A stretch of DNA of 64,000 nucleotides from Indiicoccus explosivorum (GCF_002167005.1 NZ_NHTN01000026.1:1-64000), one strand, 5' to 3'; shown: positions 20,316 through 30,100, counted from the first letter of the stretch. The notes: generated by a model not told the origin, from the sequence alone. Program-made: numbers and translations.

Positions 20316-20918
20316 TTATTTCTGTTTCAATAAAATCTGCAGCGCCTGTTTCATATAGCCTTCCGTATCCAAATCGAACTCTTCCAGCTTCGGTTTCACT
20401 TTATTGATTTCCCGTTCGGAATAACCGAGCGCGCCGAGTGCCAGCATCGCTTCCTCCAGCTCCGCGCGCACTTCACTCTGCGGTTCCGGCTGGACGGGCG
20501 CTTCCCCGAATCCTTCATACAGATCCTTCAGCTTCCCTTTCAGATCCAAGATCATCTGGCGGGCGGTCTTCTTGCCGACCCCCGGGAACTTCGTGAGGAA
20601 CGCATCATCCTCCCGCTCAATCGCATCGATGACGTGCGACGGCTGGCCGGACGCCAGGATCGCGAGCGCCCCTTTCGGCCCGATGCCCGACACCGAAATG
20701 AGCTTCCGGAACAAATCGCGCTGCTCGATGCTCTTGAAGCCGAACAGAAGCGAAGCGTCCTCCCGGATGTGCTGATGCAGGAACACCTGCTGCTCACTGT
20801 CCGTCGAATGAAATACGTACGGATTCGGCGTGAAAATCTGCCAGCCGATGCCGCCCTGCTCCACGGTCACGTATTCCGGCGTCACCCGCGTGATGACCCC
20901 TTTTATGTAGTCGTACAT
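20316..20918 (-). CDS. ruvA: Holliday junction DNA-binding protein RuvA
   Basis: Tetrameric junction-binding partner of RuvB. 200 residues: N-terminal OB fold ([17 protein letters not shown]), tandem helix-hairpin-helix region ([12 protein letters not shown] and [13 protein letters not shown]), and a C-terminal domain III (about 150-200) that contacts RuvB. First gene of ruvAB; bofC and other spore genes that lie upstream in B. subtilis are absent. Confidence 0.98.
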   Translation of the reverse strand: MYDYIKGVITRVTPEYVTVEQGGIGWQIFTPNPYVFHSTDSEQQVFLHQHIREDASLLFGFKSIEQRDLFRKLISVSGIGPKGALAILASGQPSHVIDAIEREDDAFLTKFPGVGKKTARQMILDLKGKLKDLYEGFGEAPVQPEPQSEVRAELEEAMLALGALGYSEREINKVKPKLEEFDLDTEGYMKQALQILLKQK

Positions 20919-20947
20919 CTGCCTCTCTCCTTATGTGCAATAGTTCG

Positions 20948-20953
20948 ATTATA
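20948..20953 (-). promoter_or_regulatory. Extended -10 promoter of ruvAB
   Basis: Minus strand TGCTATAAT: a perfect -10 with the TGn extension, 30 bp upstream of ruvA. No convincing -35 is seen, which is tolerated by extended -10 promoters. Confidence 0.55.
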
Positions 20954-21013
20954 GCACAGTCCGCCCGTTTCCGGGAACGTAAGCCGTCACTGCGCACTTC
21001 CTTCATTTCATGG

Positions 21014-21019
21014 TAAACT
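21014..21019 (+). promoter_or_regulatory. Candidate promoter of niaR
   Basis: TGGTAAACT (extended -10) with TGCGCA 17 bp upstream; 28 bp before the niaR ATG. I did not find a clear palindromic NiaR operator. Confidence 0.45.
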
Positions 21020-21046
21020 GAAATCTGGATAAGGAAGGTGAAGAAC

Positions 21047-21583
21047 ATGCAAAAACTATTCGGAGAGCAGCGGCGGGAATTCCTGCTGAACAAGCTCATC
21101 GACGAAGGCGCCCCCATCACCGGCACCGCGCTCGCCGCCATGGCGAACGTCTCGCGGCAAGTCATCGTCAGCGACATGACGCTCATGAAGGCGCGCAACG
21201 AGCCGATCATCTCGACCAGCCAGGGCTACCTCTACCTCAAAGAACGGAAGGAAGCCCACGTCAGCCGGCAGATCGCCTGCGTACATACGGCGGAAGACAC
21301 AGAGAACGAACTGAAGCTCCTCGTCTCCGCGGGCGCCACGGTCAAAGACGTGACCATCGAGCATCCCGTCTACGGGGAACTGACGGCGAACGTCTTCGTG
21401 TCGACCGAATCGGAGGCGGACGACTTCATCCGCAAAATCCATTCATCGAATGCCGGCTACCTGCTCGAGCTCACCGACGGCTTCCATCTCCACACCCTGA
21501 CGGCGCCGAACGAAGCGATCCTCGACCGGGCGGTGGAAGCGATGCGCGAACACGGGTATTTGATCGAAGACCATGAAAGCTGA
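21047..21583 (+). CDS. niaR: NiaR (YrxA-type) nicotinic-acid-responsive repressor
   Basis: 178 residues. An N-terminal HTH_11 winged helix (QRREFLLNKLIDEGAPITGT, then SRQVIVSDMTLMKA) is followed by the 3H domain, named for its conserved histidines (EHPVYGEL, IHSSNAGYLLELTDGFHLHTL). In B. subtilis this family represses NAD biosynthesis genes when niacin is present, and the gene lies near pheA as here. The nad genes themselves are not in the window. ATG 21047 is preceded by AAGGAAGGTGA; a GTG at 21038 overlaps that site. Confidence 0.92.
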   Translation: MQKLFGEQRREFLLNKLIDEGAPITGTALAAMANVSRQVIVSDMTLMKARNEPIISTSQGYLYLKERKEAHVSRQIACVHTAEDTENELKLLVSAGATVKDVTIEHPVYGELTANVFVSTESEADDFIRKIHSSNAGYLLELTDGFHLHTLTAPNEAILDRAVEAMREHGYLIEDHES

Positions 21584-21604
21584 CCTCGCCGGGTCGGCTT
21601 TTTT
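21577..21604 (+). terminator. Intrinsic terminator of niaR
   Basis: AGCTGACC, loop TCGCCG, GGTCGGCT then TTTTTT; the stem overlaps the stop codon. Confidence 0.85.
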
Positions 21605-21639
21605 CGTGGAATGAAGGATGGGGTTAGGGGGTGACGAGG

Positions 21640-21681
21640 TTTAACTCGGGCTTGCGGCCGCTTATCTCGGTCTTGCTCCTT
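21640..21681. repeat. Two degenerate reverse copies of the 21-bp B unit
   Basis: Two adjacent 21-bp units (tttaactcgggcttgcggccg, cttatctcggtcttgctcctt). Their reverse complements contain CAAGACCGAGATAAG and CAAGCCCGAGTTAAA, i.e. the unit of the 5366-5533 array. They lie at the niaR/pheA convergent junction. Confidence 0.8.
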
Positions 21682-21736
21682 GATTGTTATTTTTAATTAC
21701 CTTCTGTAATTCCTTACTCTAACAAACCTCCCCAAC

Positions 21737-21766
21737 CAAAAAAACCGGCCCGCTTCCGCGGACCGG
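21737..21766 (-). terminator. Intrinsic terminator of pheA
   Basis: Minus strand: CCGGTCCGC, GGAA, GCGGGCCGG hairpin followed by TTTTTTT, three bases after the stop. Confidence 0.92.
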
Positions 21767-21768
21767 CT

Positions 21769-22635
21769 TCACCCTTCATACGTATAATACGACCCCAATG
21801 ACTTCACACTGCAGCCGAGCGCTTCGAGTTCCTCGAACGCCCCCTGCATCATTTTCGCCGACAGGTCCTCTTCGACATCCACGATGAAAAAGTAGTCGCC
21901 GAGGCCCGTCTTCAGCGGCCGCGATTCGATTTTGCTCAAGTTCAGCTGGCGCCACGCGAACACCGACAGCACCTGGTGCAGCGCACCGGACCGGTCGTCA
22001 GCCGGAAGCGAGATCATGAGCGTCGTCTTCGCGTTCTCCCGGTGCCCGGGCTGGCCGAGTTTGCCGGCCGCGCGCGACAGCACGAAAAAGCGCGTATGGT
22101 TGAAATGGAAATCGTGGATGTTCCGTTCGAGCACCGTAAGCCCGTACGTCTTCGCAGCGAACTCATTGCCCACCGCAGCGATGGCCCGCTCCGGCAGCTC
22201 GCTCACCATTTTGGCGGCGGCGGCGGTCGATGTCATCTGTTCGAGCGGCGTGGACCGGTACGTGTAGTACAGGAATTTATGGCACTGCGCGAGCGCGTGC
22301 GGGTGCGAGTAGATCGCCTCGAAGCCGTCCGCGTCCGCGTTCTCCGGGTGGACGAGCAGGTGCTGCTCGATCGGCGACGTCACTTCCGCCGCCACAAACA
22401 GTTCGGCGTCGTGGAACAAATAATCGACCGTGAGCGGCACGGACCCTTCCAGCGCGTTCTCGATCGGCACGACCGCGTAGTCGACGGCCCCTTCCGACAC
22501 CGCTTCGATGCACTCCGGTATCGACGTGTACGGCACCAGGCGGCCCTCGGCGAACAGCCGGGAAGCCGCGAGATGTGTGAAGGACGCTTTCGGTCCGAGA
22601 AACGATACAGTGATTTCTGCGTTCTTGCCTGGCAT
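21769..22635 (-). CDS. pheA: Prephenate dehydratase
   Basis: Converts prephenate to phenylpyruvate in phenylalanine synthesis. 288 residues from ATG 22635 (GGAGGG upstream); a longer ORF to 22743 is not supported. It opens with VSFLGPKASFTHLAASRLF and carries the catalytic Thr-Arg-Phe motif in NHTRFFVLSRA. A C-terminal ACT domain follows, with KIESRPLKTGLGDYFFIVD as the phenylalanine-binding site for feedback inhibition. The ACT-domain gene pheB that separates obg and pheA in B. subtilis is missing. Confidence 0.97.
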   Translation of the reverse strand: MPGKNAEITVSFLGPKASFTHLAASRLFAEGRLVPYTSIPECIEAVSEGAVDYAVVPIENALEGSVPLTVDYLFHDAELFVAAEVTSPIEQHLLVHPENADADGFEAIYSHPHALAQCHKFLYYTYRSTPLEQMTSTAAAAKMVSELPERAIAAVGNEFAAKTYGLTVLERNIHDFHFNHTRFFVLSRAAGKLGQPGHRENAKTTLMISLPADDRSGALHQVLSVFAWRQLNLSKIESRPLKTGLGDYFFIVDVEEDLSAKMMQGAFEELEALGCSVKSLGSYYTYEG

Positions 22636-22739
22636 GCGGCCACCCTCCAAACCTTTTTTATTCGAATAAAACCTGTTATGTACGGCAGAAAAATCCTGCC
22701 TGCCGAAAGGGGACCGGAGCAGGCCCGGTCCCTCCGGCG

Positions 22740-24029
22740 TCAATCGATGAATTCGAAATCGTAATCCAGCAGACGGACGGTGTCCCCGTCTTTCGCGCCG
22801 CGCTCGCGGAGCGCGTCGTCGATGCCCATGCCGCGCATCTGGCGGGCGAAGCGCCGCTGGTTGTCTTCCCGGGAAAAGTCGGTCATGCGGAACAGGCGCT
22901 CGATCGCATAGCCTTCGACGACGAATGCGCCGTCGTCGTCACGCGTGATCGTGAAGTCGTCGCCTTTCTGCTCGTGCTTGTACAGCACCGTCTTGTCGGA
23001 CTCCAGCTCCTCTTCTGTGATGAGCGGGAATTCCGGCGTGACTTCGAGCAGGTCCGCGATCGCGAACAGCAAGTTCGACAGGCCGTCGCGGGACAGCGCC
23101 GAAATCGGGAACACGTTCGCGTCTTCCGGCAGCTTCGATTTGAATTCCTTCAAATTTTCTTCCGCATCCGGCATATCCATTTTGTTGGCGACGATCAGCT
23201 GCGGACGCTCGCCGAGCCGCAAGTTGTACTGCTCGAGCTCCTTGTTGATCGTCACATAATCCTCATACGGGTCGCGGCCTTCCATGCCGGACATGTCCAC
23301 GACGTGCACGATGACGCGCGTCCGCTCGATATGGCGGAGGAACTGATGGCCGAGGCCGACCCCTTCGTGCGCGCCTTCAATTAATCCGGGCAAGTCGGCC
23401 ATGGCGAAGCTCCGCCCGTCCTGTGTTTCGACCATGCCGAGGTTCGGCACGATCGTCGTGAAGTGGTACGCGCCGATTTTCGGCTTCGCGGCCGATACGA
23501 CCGACAGGAGCGTCGATTTCCCGACGCTCGGGAAGCCGACGAGGCCGACATCCGCCAGCACCTTCAGCTCCAGCACGATGTCGCGTTCGACACCCGGTTC
23601 GCCTTTTTCGGACAGTTCCGGTGCGGGGTTGGCCGGTGTGGCGAAACGGGTGTTGCCCCGTCCGCCGCGTCCGCCGCGCGCGACGACCTGGCGCTGGCCA
23701 TGCTCGACGAGATCGGCGATGACTGCGCCGGTTTCGGCATCCGTCACGACCGTACCCGGCGGCACATGGACGATCATATCCTTCGCCTTGCGGCCGTGCT
23801 GATTCTTGCTCATGCCGTGTTCGCCGCGGTCCGCCTTGAAGTGCCGCTTGTAGCGGAAATCCATGAGCGTCCGGAGCCCTTCATCGACTTCGAATACGAC
23901 GTCGGCGCCTTTGCCGCCGTCGCCGCCGGCCGGTCCGCCGTTCGGAACATACTTCTCGCGGCGGAATGCCACCATCCCGTCGCCGCCGTCGCCGCCTTTT
24001 ACATATACTTTTACGTGATCTACAAACAT
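22740..24029 (-). CDS. obgE: Ribosome-assembly GTPase Obg
   Basis: Large-subunit assembly and stress GTPase. 429 residues: glycine-rich Obg fold (1-158, with [20 protein letters not shown]), G domain (G1 [12 protein letters not shown]3 [11 protein letters not shown]4 NKMDMPD) and C-terminal OCT domain. It follows spo0B by only four bases, as in B. subtilis, where the two are co-transcribed. Confidence 0.98.
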   Translation of the reverse strand: MFVDHVKVYVKGGDGGDGMVAFRREKYVPNGGPAGGDGGKGADVVFEVDEGLRTLMDFRYKRHFKADRGEHGMSKNQHGRKAKDMIVHVPPGTVVTDAETGAVIADLVEHGQRQVVARGGRGGRGNTRFATPANPAPELSEKGEPGVERDIVLELKVLADVGLVGFPSVGKSTLLSVVSAAKPKIGAYHFTTIVPNLGMVETQDGRSFAMADLPGLIEGAHEGVGLGHQFLRHIERTRVIVHVVDMSGMEGRDPYEDYVTINKELEQYNLRLGERPQLIVANKMDMPDAEENLKEFKSKLPEDANVFPISALSRDGLSNLLFAIADLLEVTPEFPLITEEELESDKTVLYKHEQKGDDFTITRDDDGAFVVEGYAIERLFRMTDFSREDNQRRFARQMRGMGIDDALRERGAKDGDTVRLLDYDFEFID

Positions 24030-24033
24030 TGTT

Positions 24034-24549
24034 CTATCCCTCCGTTTTCGGGGTGATCCGCAGGACTGCCGGCGCAGCGGACTGCATCCATTTCATTTCC
24101 AGGTTTCCGTCCGGCGCATCCGGGACGGCGGGTGTGATGCCGTCTAACGTGATCTCGAGGCAGAACGGCTCTTTATCCCCGCACATGCGCAGCGTGCAGA
24201 CCGCTTCCGTCCCGCCGTCCATTTCTTCACAGACCGAGACGAACAGCTTCTCCAAGGAGTCACGGATTACCGCATCGTGCGGCGGCGCCCCTTCTTTCCC
24301 GGCGCATTCCAGGCGAAATTCGATGTCTTGAAACCGCCATCCGGCCGTCAGGAGCCATTCCTCCGTCTCGGGCATTTCGAGGCGCGCGAGGCAGTTCTGC
24401 ACTTGCGCCATATCCGCAAAATCGCGGATCAGCCCGCTGATCCGGTCGGTTTTGCCGAGATCGGCATGCATCTTGATCAGCTGCAGTTTATTCAAAAAGT
24501 CGTGGCGCGCGTGTTTCAGCGCCTCCGCGACCGTCAGTTTGTCGTCCAT
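24034..24549 (-). CDS. spo0B: Spo0B-type phosphotransferase
   Basis: 171 residues. The N-terminal helix reads [18 protein letters not shown]; His16 in RHDFLN is the expected phospho-acceptor that passes phosphate from Spo0F to Spo0A in the sporulation phosphorelay. The rest is the degenerate histidine-kinase-like ATPase fold of Spo0B. It keeps its usual place between rpmA and obg, although the spore genes normally interspersed in this region are absent. It may be a relic or serve a non-sporulation phosphorelay. Confidence 0.88.
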   Translation of the reverse strand: MDDKLTVAEALKHARHDFLNKLQLIKMHADLGKTDRISGLIRDFADMAQVQNCLARLEMPETEEWLLTAGWRFQDIEFRLECAGKEGAPPHDAVIRDSLEKLFVSVCEEMDGGTEAVCTLRMCGDKEPFCLEITLDGITPAVPDAPDGNLEMKWMQSAAPAVLRITPKTEG

Positions 24550-24604
24550 ACTTCATTTCCCGCTTTCCGGTACTTTTTCCTCAATTATAGCAAAAGCCGG
24601 CCCC

Positions 24605-24634
24605 AAAAGAAAAAGGACTGCCAGAATGCAGCCC
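24605..24634 (-). terminator. Intrinsic terminator of rplU-prp-rpmA
   Basis: Minus strand: GGGCTGC, ATTCT, GGCAGTCC then TTTTTCTTTT, shortly after the rpmA stop. Confidence 0.8.
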
Positions 24635-24647
24635 TCCTTCCTCCGTA

Positions 24648-24950
<303 letters not shown>

Positions 24951-25280
24951 CTATTTCCTGAAGGTCACTTGAATAAAATCGCCGTAGCTTTCTTCGATCG
25001 TCTGCAAGGAAACGATCATCGACCGCACAATGAGCTGGACCCGGTCATCCGTGTCCCGCTCAAGCCCTTCCGGGAACGCGACTTTCAAATAGCCGGCATC
25101 CGCCTGCTCGATCTCAGGTTCCACACCTGTCAGCGCTTCGATCGCATTCACCGCTCCGAAAGAGACGGCGGACGCGCCCGCACAGACGAGGTCTTTGCCC
25201 CGCACATCGAACTCCGCATGGCCCGACATCTCGAAAACCGCGATGCGGCCGTCACGTTCCGTGACATCCACCCGGATCAC
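24951..25280 (-). CDS. prp: Ribosomal-processing cysteine protease Prp
   Basis: About 109 residues. It removes the N-terminal leader of L27. The catalytic His is in EMSGHAEFD and the Cys in GKDLVCAGASAVSFGAVNAI. The GTG at 25280 directly follows the rplU stop; a second in-frame GTG at 25271 has AAGGTGA at better spacing. The longer ORF to 25445 overlaps rplU and is rejected. rplU-prp-rpmA is the standard arrangement. Confidence 0.94.
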   Translation of the reverse strand: MIRVDVTERDGRIAVFEMSGHAEFDVRGKDLVCAGASAVSFGAVNAIEALTGVEPEIEQADAGYLKVAFPEGLERDTDDRVQLIVRSMIVSLQTIEESYGDFIQVTFRK

Positions 25281-25281
25281 C

Positions 25282-25590
25282 TTACAGGTTGATCCCGTCG
25301 ATGACGACTTTCGTGTATGGCTGACGGTGACCCTGCTTGCGCCGGTAGTTCTTTTTCGCTTTGTATTTGAAGACCGTGATTTTCTTCGCGCGTCCCTGCT
25401 TTTCGACTTTCGCCGTAACAGTCGCTCCATCAACGTAAGGAGCACCGACTTGCGTGCTGTCTCCGCCTACAAACAGAACTTTATCAAATGTAACCGTGTC
25501 GCCTGCTTCAGCCGGAAGCTTCTCGATGTAGATCTCCTGGCCTGGCGCCACCTTCACTTGTTTGCCGCCTGTTTCGATAATTGCGTACAT
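25282..25590 (-). CDS. rplU: 50S ribosomal protein L21
   Basis: 102 residues, normal length: [20 protein letters not shown] at the start and [15 protein letters not shown] near the end. ATG 25590 with AGGAGGTG upstream; the longer ORF to 25728 runs through the RNA leader and is not used. Confidence 0.98.
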   Translation of the reverse strand: MYAIIETGGKQVKVAPGQEIYIEKLPAEAGDTVTFDKVLFVGGDSTQVGAPYVDGATVTAKVEKQGRAKKITVFKYKAKKNYRRKQGHRQPYTKVVIDGINL

Positions 25591-25700
25591 ACTTGCACCT
25601 CCTCTTGGACTCAGACTCGCCTCCTCAGGTGATCCGCGCATGGCGGACGCTTCTACCCGATTCGAGCGGTTGCAGTAGCACGGGGTGCTACAAACATAAC
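25591..25700 (-). promoter_or_regulatory. L21 (RplU) leader RNA
   Basis: About 110 nt of untranslated leader with several hairpins (for example GTAGCACCCCGTGCTAC and GCGTCCGCCATGCGCGGA on the minus strand), at the place and of the size of the L21 leader known in Bacillales. It is thought to mediate autogenous control by L21. The assignment rests on position and hairpins, not on an alignment. Confidence 0.75.
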
Positions 25701-25706
25701 AGTAAG

Positions 25707-25735
25707 ATTCTATCCTAATTAGCGGCAATAGTCAA
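25707..25735 (-). promoter_or_regulatory. Sigma-A promoter of the L21 operon
   Basis: Minus strand: -35 TTGACT (25730-25735), 17-bp spacer, -10 TAGAAT (25707-25712). Confidence 0.88.
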
Positions 25736-25808
25736 CACGTAGACCTATATTTACGAAGGATTCTCCTGAATCAATCGCTGTGACCAATCGCTGTGCCGCA
25801 AAACACTC

Positions 25809-26140
25809 GCTTGCCGCGGGCGGTCCGCGAGCCGCTTCGGCCGCCTTGCGGCCTGCAGGGTCTCGGCTGTCCCGCTTTTCCCGCAGGCGTCTCGTGTTCC
25901 GCGTCGCCGCTCTTTTCGGCACTGTTCTGCAGAATACAGAAAAGGCTTCAGTTTATCGGTCTCCCGTAAAGCAAGAGGGAGTCCGCCCGAAAACATCTGC
26001 TCCTGCGTCGCTCCGGTTACTCGTCGCAAAGATGATGGCCTGTTCACACGAGGCCATCCTCTTTCCAGCGGAAAAACGAACGGGATGAGACCCCGCAGCC
26101 GGACGGCGAGGAGGCTCATCCGTTCGTCCGCGGAAAGCGG
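25809..26140. repeat. Composite intergenic repeat 2 (at the missing minCD/spoIVFAB site)
   Basis: The gap between mreD and the L21 promoter has no credible gene. It holds a palindromic element in plus orientation (25809-25894), the inner module TGCTCCTGCG...CTCGTCGCAAA (25998-26031) with hairpin GATGGCCT...AGGCCATC (26034-26058), and a second palindromic element in minus orientation (26065-26140). The same parts occur in the same relative order, on the opposite strand, at 18911-19240. Confidence 0.85.
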
Positions 26141-26167
26141 GCGGAGATTCCGATTACGATACGGAAT

Positions 26168-26695
26168 TCACCGGAACGAGCCGATTTCGTAGCGCGAATT
26201 ACGGACTTTCCACTCGTAGCTGTACAGGCCAAACGCTAGCGCCAGCATGAGAAGGCCGTTCACTGCCGCGGTAGGCAGGAGCCGGCCAGTGAAAAACGCG
26301 CCGAACGCCATGTCCGTGAAGCCGATGAGCGAGAATACCCAGTACAGGATGACCTCGAACAACAGCAGCACGGCGAAGCCGATGCCGGACGTGACGACCG
26401 GATGCTCGTCCGCCCGCATCGCGGCGAACGATGCCGCGAGCACAGCCACCGGGAACAGCAGCGCGTACAGGCCGATGATGTCCAGGAAAAACACGTCGTG
26501 CATGACGCCGAAGACGAACGCCCAGATGACCGCGTGCAGCCGGTCGGTGTAGATGGCGGTCATCATGAGGAAAATGAGCACGAACCGCGGGATGATGAAC
26601 AGCCCGCCGTCCGGCCCGAACGGCGAGAACAGGCTGAAGATCGGTTCGATGAAAAACAGCACGAGGCAGATGAACGGGATCAGGATCCGGTTCAT
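26168..26695 (-). CDS. mreD: Rod-shape protein MreD
   Basis: 175-residue integral membrane protein of the elongasome with about five helices (LIPFICLVLFFIEPIFSL at the start; AVIWAFVFGVMHDVFFLDII is typical of the family). It overlaps mreC by four bases (ATGA). minC, which follows mreD in B. subtilis, is absent. Confidence 0.95.
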   Translation of the reverse strand: MNRILIPFICLVLFFIEPIFSLFSPFGPDGGLFIIPRFVLIFLMMTAIYTDRLHAVIWAFVFGVMHDVFFLDIIGLYALLFPVAVLAASFAAMRADEHPVVTSGIGFAVLLLFEVILYWVFSLIGFTDMAFGAFFTGRLLPTAAVNGLLMLALAFGLYSYEWKVRNSRYEIGSFR

Positions 26696-27579
26696 TCCGC
26701 CGCCTCCCCGCTTTCCGGCCGGAGTTCGACCGGTTCGATTTCAGGCGCGATGCGGTCCGCGATCATGACGTGGTCGAGCATCGGGAATTCCGCCGCCGGC
26801 TTGACGTACGCCATTTTCGTCAGCGCGAATTCATCCGTCGTCACTTCGGTGATTTCCCCGATGACGAGCCCTTTCGGGAAGATGCCGCCGAGTCCGCTCG
26901 AGATGACTTGCTGGCCGGGCTGGATGTCGAATTCGGACGGGATCCGCTTCAGGAGCAGTTCGCCCCGTTCCGCATCGTATCCTTCGATGAGGCCGTGGAT
27001 TTCACCGCTGCCGCTCTGGACGAGCGCCGAGACGCGGTAATCGGTCCCCGCGCTCGTCAGCAGTTCGACGGTGGCGGTGAGCGGCGTGACGAGCGTCACT
27101 TTGCCGATCAGGCCGTCCGCCGTCATGACGGCCATGTTTTCCGCGATGCCGGCATTGGCGCCTTTATCGAGGATGAGGCGGTCTTCCCACTGGTCGGGAT
27201 TGCGGCCGATCACGGTCGCCTGGATGGGGTTGTATGCGCGGAGGCTTTCCTGCTTGCCGATCACCTTGCGCAGTTCTTCGTTTTCCGTCCGCAGCGCCGC
27301 CACTTCCGAACGGATGGCGGCGTAATCGGCGAGACGCGCTTTCAGCCGCTTGTTCTCCGCATATGAGTCGAGGAGCAGATCGGCTTGGCCGATCATGCCC
27401 GAGACGAATCCGGCGGGTTTCGAGAACACTTCCTGCCCGACACCCGCCGCATCTTTTATTAGCTGCTCAGGAAGGGTCACCCGCTCCCTGTCGCGCAGCG
27501 AAAAGCCGATCAGCGCCACGAGGATGATGACTCCCACGAGCAGAATGATCAGCCGTTTATTCGAAAAAAACCGAGGCAT
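26692..27579 (-). CDS. mreC: Rod-shape protein MreC
   Basis: 295 residues: cytoplasmic start, one membrane helix (LIILLVGVIILVALIGFSL), a coiled coil (about 70-105, ENKRLKARLADYAAIRSEVA) and the extracytoplasmic beta domain with IGRNPDQWEDRLILDKGANAG-like sequence. It links cytoplasmic MreB to the periplasmic-side cell-wall synthases. Confidence 0.97.
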   Translation of the reverse strand: MPRFFSNKRLIILLVGVIILVALIGFSLRDRERVTLPEQLIKDAAGVGQEVFSKPAGFVSGMIGQADLLLDSYAENKRLKARLADYAAIRSEVAALRTENEELRKVIGKQESLRAYNPIQATVIGRNPDQWEDRLILDKGANAGIAENMAVMTADGLIGKVTLVTPLTATVELLTSAGTDYRVSALVQSGSGEIHGLIEGYDAERGELLLKRIPSEFDIQPGQQVISSGLGGIFPKGLVIGEITEVTTDEFALTKMAYVKPAAEFPMLDHVMIADRIAPEIEPVELRPESGEAAE

Positions 27580-27591
27580 GGAGCGCCCTCC

Positions 27592-28620
27592 TTATCTTTG
27601 CCGGGAATGCTTCTTGACGGTACGGAGATTGTCGAGCGCCTGGCCGGTGCCGATCGCCACGCAGTCGAGCGGGGATTCCGCCACTGTGACGCTGAGCTCC
27701 ATTTCCTCTGAAATGAACCGGTCGAGGTCTTTCAGCAGCGCGCCGCCCCCCGCGAGGACGATGCCGCGCTCGAGGATGTCGACCGACAGTTCCGGCGGTG
27801 TCATTTCGAGCGTCTTCTTGACGCCTTCGACGATCGCCGTCACCGGATCTTTCATCGCTTCCGCCGCTTCTTCGGATGTGATGGTGACGGTCTGCGGATG
27901 GCCGGTCAGGATATCGCGCCCGCGGATCTTCATCTCGCGGTTCTGGCCGTAGACGTGCGCGCTGCCGATCTCCATCTTGATGCGCTCCGCGGTCGGTTCG
28001 CCGATCATGACGTTGTGCTTGCGCCGGATGTACGTGATGATCGCCTGGTCCATCGCGTCCCCCGCGATACGGACCGATTCGCTCACGACGATGCCGCCGA
28101 GCGACACGACCGCCACTTCCGTCGTTCCGCCCCCTATATCGACGATCATGCTGCCGGCAGGTTCCCAGACGGGCAGGCCGACTCCGATCGCCGCCGCGAG
28201 CGGCTCTTCAATCGTGAACGCATTTCCCGCACCCGCCTGGTACGCCGCGTCGATGATCGCCCGCTGCTCGACCGACGTGATGCCGTACGGCGCGCAGATC
28301 ATGACGTTCGGCTTCCAGAGCGAACCGCCCGTCCGCTTGATCGCTTCCTTCATGTAATGGCGGATCATCGCCGCGGTCATATCGAAATCCGCGATGACGC
28401 CGTCACGCAGCGGCCGGACCGTCTCGAGCGTGTTCGGCGTCCGGCCGATCATCTGGTGCGCTTCCGAGCCGACCGCCACGATTTCCCCGGTATGTATGTT
28501 GCGCGTCACGACTGACGGTTCGCGCAGGACGATCCCTTTCTCCTTCACGTAAACGAGCGTGTTCGCCGTTCCTAAGTCAATTCCAATGTCTTTCGAACCG
28601 ATCCAGAACAATTTGGCCAT
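27592..28620 (-). CDS. mreB: Rod-shape-determining actin homologue MreB
   Basis: 342 residues. Phosphate-1 motif [14 protein letters not shown], phosphate-2 [15 protein letters not shown] and adenosine motif [15 protein letters not shown] are intact. It forms membrane filaments that guide lateral cell-wall synthesis, so rod-shaped cells are expected. First gene of mreBCD. Confidence 0.98.
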   Translation of the reverse strand: MAKLFWIGSKDIGIDLGTANTLVYVKEKGIVLREPSVVTRNIHTGEIVAVGSEAHQMIGRTPNTLETVRPLRDGVIADFDMTAAMIRHYMKEAIKRTGGSLWKPNVMICAPYGITSVEQRAIIDAAYQAGAGNAFTIEEPLAAAIGVGLPVWEPAGSMIVDIGGGTTEVAVVSLGGIVVSESVRIAGDAMDQAIITYIRRKHNVMIGEPTAERIKMEIGSAHVYGQNREMKIRGRDILTGHPQTVTITSEEAAEAMKDPVTAIVEGVKKTLEMTPPELSVDILERGIVLAGGGALLKDLDRFISEEMELSVTVAESPLDCVAIGTGQALDNLRTVKKHSRQR

Positions 28621-28655
28621 CTTCCCTTCTGTACGCCGACTTCAAATTACGACCC

Positions 28656-28661
28656 ATTATA
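28656..28661 (-). promoter_or_regulatory. Probable -10 element of mreBCD
   Basis: Perfect TATAAT on the minus strand 35 bp upstream of mreB; the -35 region (TTTTTC at 17 bp) is poor. Confidence 0.5.
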
Positions 28662-28687
28662 GTCGAAAGAACGGGAAAGAAAAAGTG

Positions 28688-29374
28688 CTACATGTACCCC
28701 TTTTCCTTAAGGCTTATGAACTGATGGTCACCGATGATGACGTGGTCGAGCAGTTCCACCCCGACGATCGACCCGGCTTCCGTCAGCCGTTTCGTCACGT
28801 CGATGTCTTCCGGCGACGGGGCCGGATTTCCGGACGGATGATTGTGCGCGCAAATGATCGATGCGGCCGAGCGCCGGACAGCTTCGCGGAAGATTTCGCG
28901 CGGATGCACGATCGAGGCGTTGAGTGAGCCGACGAAAATCGTCTGTTTATGCATAATCTGATTCTTGATGTTCAAAAACAGCACGACGAAATGCTCCTGT
29001 TTCAGAAACGACATATCCGCCATCAAGTAATCCGCCGCGTCCTTCGGCGACCGGATCGTATGCTTCGTGCCGGTTTGCTGCTGTGACAGCCGCCTGCCGA
29101 GCTCAACCGCCGCCAGGATCTGCACCGCCTTCGCTTCCCCGATGCCCCGCACAGCCGTCATCTCTTCGATCGTCGCATCCTTCAGCTCGTGGATCTGTTC
29201 AAAATAAAGGAGGATGCGGTTCGCGAGCTGCAGCACCGATTCATCTTTCGTCCCCGTCCGCAGGAGGATGGCGAGCAGTTCCTGGTTCGACAGGCTCATC
29301 GCCCCCTGCCGGATCAGCCGTTCCCTCGGCCGGTCTGCCACGTGGACATCCCGGATCATCAGTTCCCCGTTCAT
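28688..29374 (-). CDS. radC: RadC (JAB/MPN domain) protein
   Basis: 228 residues. N-terminal helix-hairpin-helix region (AVRGIGEAKAVQILAAVELG) and C-terminal JAB metalloprotease-like domain with the zinc motif CAHNHPSGNPAPSPEDID. The true biochemical role is unsettled; the old DNA-repair name is historical. It overlaps maf (ATGA). Confidence 0.95.
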   Translation of the reverse strand: MNGELMIRDVHVADRPRERLIRQGAMSLSNQELLAILLRTGTKDESVLQLANRILLYFEQIHELKDATIEEMTAVRGIGEAKAVQILAAVELGRRLSQQQTGTKHTIRSPKDAADYLMADMSFLKQEHFVVLFLNIKNQIMHKQTIFVGSLNASIVHPREIFREAVRRSAASIICAHNHPSGNPAPSPEDIDVTKRLTEAGSIVGVELLDHVIIGDHQFISLKEKGYM

Positions 29375-29979
29375 CCTATCGTACCCTTTCCTTCCATCCG
29401 AATAAACCCGTAGCTGCCGAGGAGATAGGCGAGCCGCCCGACCGGCAGTCCGACGACGTTGAAATAATCCCCGTGGATGGAATCAATGAAGATCTTCGCA
29501 TCCGACTGGATGCCGTAGCCGCCCGCCTTGTCGTATGGGTCTTCCGTCTGCACGTAGCTGTCGATCCATTCCGGCGGCAGTTCCCGGAATGTCACTTCCG
29601 TCCGGACGGTGAACGGGATCTCTTTTTTGCCGTGGAGAATGCAGACGCCGGTGATCACTTCATGCGTCTCGCCGGACAGCCGCTGGAGGTTCGCGCGCGC
29701 CTGCTCCGCGTCTTCCGGTTTCCGCAAAATCTCGCCTTCGTAGACGACGATCGTGTCTGCGCCGATGACGACGGCACCCGGGAAGCGCTTCGAGACGTCG
29801 CGCGCTTTATGTTCCGCAGCGGCGATGACGTAATCGAGCGGCCGGCGGAATCCCGACGGTTCGGGTTCTTCCTCCGCACTCGGGATGATGTCGAATGGCA
29901 CACCGAGGGTGCCGAGCAGTCCGCTGCGGCGCGGTGACGCCGAAGCGAGGATCAAGTGGTGGTCAGTTGTGAAGTTCAT
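29371..29979 (-). CDS. maf: Maf-type nucleoside triphosphate pyrophosphatase
   Basis: 202 residues. ILASASPRRSGLL is the Maf signature, and VVIGADTIVVYEG contains the catalytic Asp. The family hydrolyses non-canonical or dTTP/UTP nucleotides and in B. subtilis is linked to septum formation. Start ATG 29979 with AAAGGAG-like SD. In B. subtilis spoIIB lies upstream; here the pilus locus does. Confidence 0.95.
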   Translation of the reverse strand: MNFTTDHHLILASASPRRSGLLGTLGVPFDIIPSAEEEPEPSGFRRPLDYVIAAAEHKARDVSKRFPGAVVIGADTIVVYEGEILRKPEDAEQARANLQRLSGETHEVITGVCILHGKKEIPFTVRTEVTFRELPPEWIDSYVQTEDPYDKAGGYGIQSDAKIFIDSIHGDYFNVVGLPVGRLAYLLGSYGFIRMEGKGTIG

Positions 29980-30100
29980 GCTGGTTCAGCTCCTTTACGG
30001 TCGATTTTAACGGAAAGGCGGGCGGAGGGAAAATGTGCGGGAAATGCGAAAACAGCGGTTTTGCGGGCGGAAAATGGAGGAAAACGGGTTTTTCCCATAA

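Noticed and set aside
25751-26119. 122-codon minus-strand ORF in the mreD-rplU gap as a minC/minD remnant
   Set aside because: The translation shows no MinC or MinD motif (no P-loop) and follows the repeat elements.
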